This document shows, piece after piece, positions 5,984 through 11,879 of a DNA stretch of 18,396 nt. The notes below the pieces were generated by a model. That model did not search any database. It was not told where the DNA came from and saw only the letters and a list, made by a program, of their open reading frames with translations. Every line of letters begins with the position of its first letter. Positions within the stretch are counted from its first letter, which is position 1. The DNA lies in assembly GCF_041725775.1 (NCBI RefSeq), contig NZ_JBEUEL010000044.1, positions 1-18,396 of the forward strand, read 5' to 3'. The DNA comes from Pueribacillus sp041725775. GTDB taxonomy: Bacteria; Bacillota; Bacilli; Bacillales; UBA6769. The position numbers and the translations under genes are program-made.

Positions 5984-6093
5984 AAAGCGAGCGACGTAAC
6001 TTGCTCAGTTTCGCTAACCTTTTACAGCAACTAACGTCACATCGTATAGCAACGTCTGCATGACCCACCTCCTGTGGGCCTAAGTCTCGCTTT
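5984..6093. repeat. 110-bp palindromic intergenic repeat (MITE/REP-like)
   Basis: The ends are perfect 8-bp inverted repeats, AAAGCGAG (5984-5991) and CTCGCTTT (6086-6093). Inside is a hairpin CCCAC-CTCCT-GTGGG (6064-6078) and several related GACGT/ACGTC and TAAC/GTTA elements. The composition differs from the A/T-rich surroundings and no gene fits. On the minus strand a 15-codon frame (6014-6061) starts after GGAGGTG, but the G-rich strand of the hairpin fully accounts for that site. It resembles a dispersed non-coding repeat; copy number elsewhere is unknown. Confidence 0.5.
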
Positions 6094-6120
6094 TCCACGT
6101 GTTAATCGCCGTTATTCGTT

Positions 6121-6573
6121 TTACTCAAACGGACGATAAAAACCTGATAAGTCTCGCTTTATAGGACGGCTGTCAAGATAAGATTGTAAAATGATAACAG
6201 CAGCAAGCTTATCAATAACTTTTTTTCTCTTTTTTCGACTTACATCGGCATCAAGAAGCATCTTTTCTGCAGCGACAGTCGTTAATCGCTCATCCCATAA
6301 ATGAACTGGCAATTGAAAGCGAGACTTTAACAATTCAGCAAATTGTTCAGATGCTTGTCCTCGCTCTCCAACTGTGCCGTTCATATTTTTCGGATAACCG
6401 AGGACAATTTCCGACACATTATGTTCTTTAATTAAATAATCAAGACGCTCTAAATCTTTTTCTATATCTTTGTTACGCGTTACCGTTTCAATCCCTTGCG
6501 CTGTCCAACCTAATTCATCACTGATGGCGACACCAATTGTTTTTGTTCCTAAGTCTAATCCCATTTTGCGCAT
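6121..6573 (-). CDS. ruvX: Putative pre-16S rRNA nuclease / Holliday-junction resolvase-like YqgF (RuvX, YrrK)
   Basis: RNase H-fold protein of about 150 residues, family YqgF/RuvX, implicated in 16S rRNA 5'-end maturation and earlier proposed as a Holliday-junction resolvase. Motifs: GLDLGTKTIGVAIS at the N-terminus with the first catalytic Asp, EIVLGYPKNMNG in the middle, LWDERLTT and the C-terminal KKVIDKLAAVIILQSYLD with the last acidic residue. The ATG at 6573 follows the ireB TAA by one base, indicating coupled translation; an in-frame ATG at 6588 overlaps ireB more and has no ribosome-binding site. Third gene of alaS-ireB-ruvX, as in B. subtilis (alaS-yrzL-yrrK). Confidence 0.93.
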   Translation of the reverse strand: MRKMGLDLGTKTIGVAISDELGWTAQGIETVTRNKDIEKDLERLDYLIKEHNVSEIVLGYPKNMNGTVGERGQASEQFAELLKSRFQLPVHLWDERLTTVAAEKMLLDADVSRKKRKKVIDKLAAVIILQSYLDSRPIKRDLSGFYRPFE

Positions 6574-6574
6574 A

Positions 6575-6859
6575 TTAGTCCCCGACATGAGAGTCGTTAG
6601 AGGAATGGTGCTGCAAGTAAAATTTCACTAATTCCTCAATAAGTTCGTCGCGCTCCAATTTTCGAATTAAACTACGCGCATCTTTATGCCGTGGAATGTA
6701 CGCGGGATCACCAGATAGTAAATAGCCGACAATTTGATTAATTGGATTGTAACCTTTTTCTTGCAATGCTTCATAGACATGTAACAATACTTCGTTGACG
6801 TTTCTCTCAAATGACTCGTCTGGAAAATTAAATTGCATTGTTTTGTCCAATGAACTCAT
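6575..6859 (-). CDS. ireB: IreB family regulatory phosphoprotein (YrzL, DUF965)
   Basis: Small 94-residue cytosolic protein. The sequence MSSLDKTMQFNFP near the start with its threonine, and QIVGYLLSGDPAYIPRHKDARSLIRKLERDELIEELVKFYL, are characteristic of the IreB/UPF0297 family. In Enterococcus faecalis IreB is a substrate of the kinase IreK and affects cephalosporin tolerance; here that role is inferred. The frame runs open to 7003, but the ATG at 6859 has a strong GGGGAGG at 8 nt and gives the family length. A perfect hairpin (6876-6898) abuts that ribosome-binding site. It lies between alaS and ruvX, the conserved order. Confidence 0.93.
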   Translation of the reverse strand: MSSLDKTMQFNFPDESFERNVNEVLLHVYEALQEKGYNPINQIVGYLLSGDPAYIPRHKDARSLIRKLERDELIEELVKFYLQHHSSNDSHVGD

Positions 6860-6875
6860 GTGAAATACCTCCCCT

Positions 6876-6898
6876 AACCGCACTATAAAAATGCGGTT
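6876..6898 (-). promoter_or_regulatory. Hairpin abutting the ireB ribosome-binding site
   Basis: AACCGCA and TGCGGTT (6876-6882, 6892-6898) form a perfect 7-bp stem with a 9-nt loop. On the minus strand the stem ends one base before the GGGGAGG ribosome-binding site of ireB. It could stabilise a processed end or tune translation; no T-run follows, so it is not a terminator. Confidence 0.4.
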
Positions 6899-7003
6899 CA
6901 CCTTACTGCCACGCTTGTAATTTTCAATATGCTTCTTCCGACGTATACCCGAATGATTGAAGTCTCGTTTAATGTTATGACCATTGTACAACACGTGCAA
7001 CAA

Positions 7004-9640
7004 TTAAGATATCGATTTTATCCATTGTTCTACTTTTTTTAGTGCATCGTCAAGTTTTTCAGGAGTTTTTCCGCCCGCCTGAGCCATTTGCGGACGTCCG
7101 CCTCCGCTTCCATCTACTGCGCTCGCTACTTCTTTGATTAGTTTTCCAGCATGGTAGCCTTTTTCAACTAGGTCCTCACTAACACCAGCAACTAATTGTA
7201 CTTTTCCATCATTGACAGAAGCGAGCAGAATTATGCCAGATTGCAACGTTTGTTTAATTTCATCGAGCATCGTTCGCAATGCATTCATATCTTTTACATC
7301 GACTTTTTTAGCAACTACAGGAATACCATTCACGATTTGTTTATCATCTGACACATGTTTTGCTTCGATATTACTTAACTTCTGCGAGAGTGATTCGTTT
7401 TCCTTCTGTAATTCACGATAGTCTTTTTGCAACGCTTCGATTTTTTTCGGTACCTCTTCGTTACGTGTGTTTAACAATAAAGCTGATTTTTCTAGTAATT
7501 GTAATTTTTCATTTAGTATTTCGTACGCTTTTTTTCCTGTTACTGCTTCGATTCGGCGTGTACCAGCACCTATTCCAGATTCGGAAACAATTTTGAATAA
7601 CCCTATTTCTGCTGTATTTTGAACGTGACATCCACCACAAAGCTCAATACTATAATCAGAAACTTCTACGACCCGAACGATGTTACCATATTTTTCGCCA
7701 AATAAAGCCATCGCTCCCATCGCTTTCGCCTCTTCGATCGGTTTATGTGAAATATGAACTGGAATATGTTCCCATATCTTTTCATTTACTTTCGTTTCAA
7801 TTGCTCGTAACGTTTCTTCGTTAATTTGACCAAAATGCGAAAAGTCAAAGCGTAATCGATTTGGTTCAACTAGTGAGCCGGCTTGGTTAACATGCTCACC
7901 GAGCTCATCTTTCAATGCTTGATGAAGCAAATGTGTCGCCGTATGATTTTTTACGATCTGAGCTCGATTATTCTGATCGACTTCAGCAAGAATCGTATCA
8001 CCAACAGAAATCGTTCCTTCGTCAATGACGACCGTATGTAAATGTTGACCATTTGGAGCCATTTGAACATCTTTGACTGATGCAGAAACGCGATCGTTCG
8101 TAACGATTCCAGCGTCAGCAATTTGCCCGCCACTTTCGGCATAAAACGGAGTTTCACTGAAAACGACTTGGACTTCTTGTCCTGATTTTGCTTCTGTCAC
8201 AAACTCGGAATTTGCGAGAATCGCTTCAACTTTCGCATCAATGGATAATGTGTCATACCCAACAAAATGACTTTCAACCGTCAATTCACTGAGTACGTTA
8301 TTTTGAACTTGCATCGAATCGATATCTTTTCGAGCAGTTCGAGCACGCTCACGTTGGTTTTCCATTTCTTTTTCGAATCCGACTTCATCGATCATCAGTC
8401 CAGCGTCTTCGGCAAATTCTTTTGTTAACTCAAATGGAAATCCATATGTGTCATAAAGACGAAAAACGTCTTCTCCGGAAATCATCGTTTTGTTATTCGC
8501 TTTTACTTTCTTAATCATTTGAGTAAGGATGTGCAACCCTTCATTTAATGTTTCATGGAATCGTTCTTCTTCAGTTCGAATGACCTTTTGGATAAACTCT
8601 TCCTTCTTCTTCACTTCTGGATAATAATCTTCCATAATCTCGCCAACAACAGGTACGAGCTTATACATAAACGGTTGGTTAATATTTAGTACTTTTGCAT
8701 AACGAACTGCTCTTCGCAACAGTCTTCTTAGCACATATCCGCGACCTTCATTCGAAGGCAACGCCCCATCTCCGACTGCAAACGCTACTGTACGAATATG
8801 ATCAGCAATCACTTTAAACGCTTCGTCTGCTTTCGGATTTTTACCATATTTCATTTGTGAAATATTTTCAGTCTCTTCAATAATTGGAATGAACAGATCT
8901 GTGTCGAAATTTGTTGGAACATCTTGAATAATCGACACGATGCGTTCTAATCCCATCCCAGTATCAATGTTCTTCTTCGGTAACGGTGTATAAGTACCGT
9001 CAGGATTATGGTTAAATTGAGAGAAAACAAGATTCCAAATTTCTAAGTAGCGCTCGTTCTCCCCACCAGGAAATAACTCTGGATCATTCGGATCGTCCCC
9101 AAACTCAGGACCGCGATCATAAAAAATTTCTGTGTTCGGACCACTTGGTCCTTCCCCGATATCCCAAAAATTATCTTCTAAACGAATGATCCGCTCTTCT
9201 GGAACACCAATTTCATCTTTCCAAATGTGAAAAGCTTCATCATCTTCAGGATGAATCGTAACGGACAACTTGTCTGGCGAGAATCCGATCCAGCGTTCAC
9301 TCGTTAAAAATTCCCACGCCCATTCAATCGCTTCTCGTTTAAAATAATCACCGATAGAAAAATTGCCTAGCATTTCAAAAAACGTATGGTGACGTGCTGT
9401 TTTCCCTACGTTTTCGATATCGTTCGTACGAATTGATTTTTGCGCGTTTACGATTCTCGGATTATCTGGAATGACACGTCCGTCAAAATATTTTTTTAAT
9501 GTTGCAACTCCACTATTTATCCAAAGCAATGTCGGATCATCAACTGGAACGAGCGATGCACTCGGTTCAACCGTATGATTTTTTTCTTTAAAGAAATCGA
9601 GAAACATTTGTCTTACTTCACTTGACGTTAACTTTTTCAT
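7004..9640 (-). CDS. alaS: Alanyl-tRNA synthetase
   Basis: Attaches alanine to tRNA-Ala; full length at 878 residues. The N-terminal class II catalytic domain is intact (RIVNAQKSIRTNDIENVG, HHTFFEMLGNFSIGDYFK, TGMGLERI, EGRGYVLRRLLRRA). The editing domain carries the zinc site: His566 and His570 in HTATHLLH, and Cys668 and His672 in CGGCH. A coiled-coil linker (about 705-755) and the C-terminal DHHA1-like domain ending in GGGRPQMAQAGG follow. TGGAGG lies 7 nt before the ATG. Expression is controlled by an alanine T-box leader at 9731-9970 with its own promoter. ireB and ruvX follow in the same transcript. Confidence 0.98.
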   Translation of the reverse strand: MKKLTSSEVRQMFLDFFKEKNHTVEPSASLVPVDDPTLLWINSGVATLKKYFDGRVIPDNPRIVNAQKSIRTNDIENVGKTARHHTFFEMLGNFSIGDYFKREAIEWAWEFLTSERWIGFSPDKLSVTIHPEDDEAFHIWKDEIGVPEERIIRLEDNFWDIGEGPSGPNTEIFYDRGPEFGDDPNDPELFPGGENERYLEIWNLVFSQFNHNPDGTYTPLPKKNIDTGMGLERIVSIIQDVPTNFDTDLFIPIIEETENISQMKYGKNPKADEAFKVIADHIRTVAFAVGDGALPSNEGRGYVLRRLLRRAVRYAKVLNINQPFMYKLVPVVGEIMEDYYPEVKKKEEFIQKVIRTEEERFHETLNEGLHILTQMIKKVKANNKTMISGEDVFRLYDTYGFPFELTKEFAEDAGLMIDEVGFEKEMENQRERARTARKDIDSMQVQNNVLSELTVESHFVGYDTLSIDAKVEAILANSEFVTEAKSGQEVQVVFSETPFYAESGGQIADAGIVTNDRVSASVKDVQMAPNGQHLHTVVIDEGTISVGDTILAEVDQNNRAQIVKNHTATHLLHQALKDELGEHVNQAGSLVEPNRLRFDFSHFGQINEETLRAIETKVNEKIWEHIPVHISHKPIEEAKAMGAMALFGEKYGNIVRVVEVSDYSIELCGGCHVQNTAEIGLFKIVSESGIGAGTRRIEAVTGKKAYEILNEKLQLLEKSALLLNTRNEEVPKKIEALQKDYRELQKENESLSQKLSNIEAKHVSDDKQIVNGIPVVAKKVDVKDMNALRTMLDEIKQTLQSGIILLASVNDGKVQLVAGVSEDLVEKGYHAGKLIKEVASAVDGSGGGRPQMAQAGGKTPEKLDDALKKVEQWIKSIS

Positions 9641-9730
9641 CTCAATGCCTCCAGCTATTTTTCTTTATTACACTAAAATTTACAACGATATTGAGATTGT
9701 CCTAAATACAGTAAATTGTCTGCGATAAAC

Positions 9731-9761
9731 AAAAAAACTCGCCCCAACCTCGAGGGACGAG
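9731..9761 (-). terminator. Terminator of the alaS T-box leader
   Basis: CTCGTCCC (9761-9754) pairs with GGGGCGAG (9745-9738, one wobble) across an 8-nt loop, followed by seven T residues (9737-9731). It is the OFF-state hairpin of the riboswitch. Confidence 0.92.
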
Positions 9762-9970
9762 AGTATTCTCACGCGGTACCACCCTTGTTATGGAAAAATG
9801 CCATCTCTTTAGCGCAATAACGTCGCGATCACGGCAGAACTTATTCTGCACTCAGGAATAGCGTTCAGATACACTTCTTTAAGATTTCTCTCAGCCAATG
9901 GAAACCTTTCTCTTTAAAAGGTTTGTACCTTACTCGTTCCTTCACCGTATTTTCCATATTATACTTTCAC
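9731..9970 (-). ncRNA. T-box riboswitch, alanine-specific, upstream of alaS
   Basis: The leader contains the T-box core AAGGGTGGTACCGCG (9786-9772), the antiterminator sequence that reads the uncharged CCA end of tRNA; the TGGT bulge fits a tRNA with discriminator A, as in tRNA-Ala. In Stem I the specifier GCT (9862-9860), set in the context GAAC-GCT-A, is an alanine codon. It is followed by a terminator at 9761-9731. When tRNA-Ala is uncharged, antitermination lets transcription enter alaS. Motifs are seen directly; codon assignment relies on the known specifier-loop context. Confidence 0.95.
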
Positions 9971-9975
9971 TCGTC

Positions 9976-10004
9976 ATTATAAAAAGATAGACAAACAATG
10001 TCAA
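9976..10004 (-). promoter_or_regulatory. Consensus sigma-A promoter of the alaS T-box transcript
   Basis: TTGACA (10004-9999), exactly 17 bp, and TATAAT (9981-9976): a perfect vegetative promoter. Its -35 overlaps the TGA stop of the upstream AI-2E-family gene. Transcription should start near 9969. Confidence 0.92.
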
Positions 10005-11065
10005 TCTTTCGCTATATACTCATGAAAATACGTAATTCCAACTCGTCCAATTGCAAAAAGAGGAACAGCTAATAGCATGCCAACAACTCCTGCTATTTCG
10101 CCACCGACTAATAAGGCAAGAATGATGAGTATCGGATGCATTTTCAAGCTTTTTCCGACAATAAGCGGGGATAACACACTTCCTTCAACTAGTTGTAATA
10201 CAATAACAGTTCCAAGGACTAACCAGACCATTTGAGGAGATATTGTCATCGCTACGAAAAGCGCAGGCGTTGCACCGATCACAGGTCCAAAGTACGGAAT
10301 AATTTCAGTAACACCAACAATTGTTCCAAGCAACATCGGATAAGGTAAATCGAGCATCCAAAATGCACCCGATGCAAGCATACAAAAGATCGTGATCACG
10401 AGCAGTTGACCACGAATGTATTGACCTAGTGAGTGGTCTACTTCCCGAACTAACTGTTGACAATGTTTTCTCCATTTTTTCGGAGTCATATACCAACAAG
10501 CCGTTTTAATTTTCTCAGTATCTTTTAAAAAATAAAAAACGAGAAACGGAATGATAATTAGAACGAAAAAAGAGTTAACTAATGCTTTCACCATGTCTAT
10601 CGCTTTTTCAATTAGTTGATTAACATACACCTCTAATTCGTTCAATAAAGCTTCGATGCGATCATGGAACATTTCAGGCAATGAATAAATTTCACGTGTG
10701 AGCTTCAGTCCTAATTCTTCATACGTATGAAACATGGCCGGGGCATTTTCTGCTAGCTCATGGAGTTGAATGACAAGCCGAGGGATACTATTGAAAGCAA
10801 GAATTCCTATTCCACCGAAAAATAATATGTAAATGAGCATGACAGCAAGCCAACGAGGCACGTCATGCTCCTCAAGCTTCTTAATCAATGGATGAATTAA
10901 GTACGTAATAAAAGCGGAGATGATAATGGGAACGCTAATGAAAGTAATCACATCAACAATAATAATCCAAATCGGCTTCAACTTTAAAAAAATATACCCA
11001 CATAAAAACACGAGTAAAAGAAGTAGCAGACGAATCAGCCATATAACCGTTTTATCTTCCTTCAT
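10001..11065 (-). CDS. yrrI: AI-2E family transporter (YrrI-like membrane protein)
   Basis: A 354-residue integral membrane protein of the AI-2E (UPF0118/PerM-like) family. Two N-terminal membrane segments (about 7-29 and 33-60) are followed by a third (about 70-95), an amphipathic stretch (about 100-155), and further membrane segments from about 160. The family signature GTIVGVTEIIPYFGPVIGATPA is near residues 248-270, with a C-terminal LALLVGGEIAGVVGMLLAVPLFA block. Members have been linked to AI-2 export, sodium/proton exchange or unknown transport; the substrate cannot be told here. GGAGG lies 7 nt before the ATG and sits in the loop of a perfect inverted repeat. In B. subtilis yrrI also lies just before alaS. 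luxS elsewhere in the window is not proof of AI-2 transport. Confidence 0.9.
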   Translation of the reverse strand: MKEDKTVIWLIRLLLLLLVFLCGYIFLKLKPIWIIIVDVITFISVPIIISAFITYLIHPLIKKLEEHDVPRWLAVMLIYILFFGGIGILAFNSIPRLVIQLHELAENAPAMFHTYEELGLKLTREIYSLPEMFHDRIEALLNELEVYVNQLIEKAIDMVKALVNSFFVLIIIPFLVFYFLKDTEKIKTACWYMTPKKWRKHCQQLVREVDHSLGQYIRGQLLVITIFCMLASGAFWMLDLPYPMLLGTIVGVTEIIPYFGPVIGATPALFVAMTISPQMVWLVLGTVIVLQLVEGSVLSPLIVGKSLKMHPILIILALLVGGEIAGVVGMLLAVPLFAIGRVGITYFHEYIAKD

Positions 11066-11095
11066 GTCGCAACCTCCATATAAGTAGTTTGCGAC
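11066..11095 (-). promoter_or_regulatory. Inverted repeat enclosing the ribosome-binding site of the AI-2E-family gene
   Basis: GTCGCAA (11066-11072) and TTGCGAC (11089-11095) are perfect complements. The GGAGG (11073-11077) lies in the 16-nt loop and the ATG follows the stem immediately. It may be an operator or an mRNA hairpin controlling access to the start. Confidence 0.45.
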
Positions 11096-11124
11096 AAAAC
11101 ATGTTTTATTATTTTCTTAAAATC

Positions 11125-11147
11125 AAAAAAACCCGCTATGAAGCGGG
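11125..11147 (-). terminator. Rho-independent terminator ending the cymR-to-zinc-ribbon operon
   Basis: CCCGCT and AGCGGG (11132-11137, 11142-11147) form a perfect 6-bp G/C-rich stem with a 4-nt loop, followed by seven T residues on the minus strand (11131-11125). It lies a few bases after the small zinc-ribbon gene. Confidence 0.93.
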
Positions 11148-11151
11148 ACTT

Positions 11152-11340
11152 TTAAAGTTGAATCATTCGATCATTTTCATCGAATAAATCGTCGAGAGAC
11201 GTTAAGCTACCGTCCTCTTCAACTTGATTCATTTCAAAACAATTTTCTGCAACCGTTAATTCAATGAAACAATTCCAGCAATAATAATGATTTGAGGCGA
11301 TTTTCCCAAGGTTTTTACTCGAGCAATTTGGGCATTTCAT
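11152..11340 (-). CDS. Small zinc-ribbon protein of unknown function
   Basis: A 62-residue protein with two CxxC pairs, CPNC near residues 3-6 and CWNC near 21-24, forming one zinc ribbon; the rest is acidic (QVEEDGSLTSLDDLFDEND). I recall similar small proteins beside yrrD in Bacillaceae but cannot name it safely. Its role is unknown; nucleic-acid or protein binding is the common use of such ribbons. The ATG at 11340 follows AGGAGGAG by 6 nt; a GTG directly before it is closer to that site and less likely. The start lies inside yrrD (26-bp overlap), indicating coupling. A terminator follows. Confidence 0.8.
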   Translation of the reverse strand: MKCPNCSSKNLGKIASNHYYCWNCFIELTVAENCFEMNQVEEDGSLTSLDDLFDENDRMIQL

Positions 11341-11821
11341 CACTTGCTCCTCCTCTAATGAAATTAGTGATTAGCGTCTCTTTCCCAGTGTAGTTTACGT
11401 CATGCCAAGCAAGATACTTTCTCCCTTCTTGTAAATCAGTAAACCACCCTTCCGTCATTTCGATTATCTCTACAATGCCCAAATTTGTAGAAAAATATAC
11501 ATCTTTTATGATCCCTACTAATTCATCACCTTGTGTTACTATTCGCTTATTGATCATTTCGTCAATCGAGTAACAATCATCAAATTTCTCAAGCGGACGA
11601 AGTTTTGTTTTTGTAATGATGATGCCATCGCTTCGAATAGACAATAATTTAGAAATTGGAACGAAACCGTCCCGGAGGAACAAGCCTTTTTGATCGATTC
11701 GAAAACCAAATGTGCTACCATGTTTCGTAATCATAATATCTTCGACCAATCCAATGAATTCATGCATTTCATCATAAACGGGTAGATTGATTAAACTCGA
11801 AAAAGAGTGGATAACCTTCAA
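11315..11821 (-). CDS. yrrD: PRC-barrel domain protein (YrrD-like)
   Basis: A 168-residue protein with two PRC-barrel-like units: residues about 8-75 (LPVYDEMHEFIGLVEDIMI ... FVPISKLLSI) and about 85-150 (DEMINKRIVTQGDELVGIIKDVYF ... WHDV). PRC-barrels occur in RNA-processing (RimM) and photosynthetic proteins; in this family the role is unknown. The start is uncertain: the reading frame begins at TTG 11821 after an in-frame TGA, but the GGGAG site touches the TTG with no spacer. The next standard start would be the ATG of Met19, which would cut the first barrel. Its 3' end overlaps the zinc-ribbon gene by 26 bp. Position after recD2 matches B. subtilis. Confidence 0.83.
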   Translation of the reverse strand: MKVIHSFSSLINLPVYDEMHEFIGLVEDIMITKHGSTFGFRIDQKGLFLRDGFVPISKLLSIRSDGIIITKTKLRPLEKFDDCYSIDEMINKRIVTQGDELVGIIKDVYFSTNLGIVEIIEMTEGWFTDLQEGRKYLAWHDVNYTGKETLITNFIRGGASDEMPKLLE

Positions 11822-11879
11822 CTCCCTTCAAAACACTTAACTACCTCTATTGGTTATATTGTTTACATTTGAAATCGAA

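Noticed and set aside
6860..7003. N-terminal extension of ireB, 48 codons
   Set aside because: The family is about 90 residues long and a strong ribosome-binding site precedes the ATG at 6859; the extension would cover the hairpin region.
7212..7596. Plus-strand open frames opposite alaS
   Set aside because: They are antisense shadows of alaS with no start signals.
797..11065. A quorum-sensing module made of luxS and the AI-2E-family transporter
   Set aside because: They are about 9 kb apart in different transcripts, the family name does not prove AI-2 transport, and LuxS is explained by methyl-cycle metabolism with MtnN.
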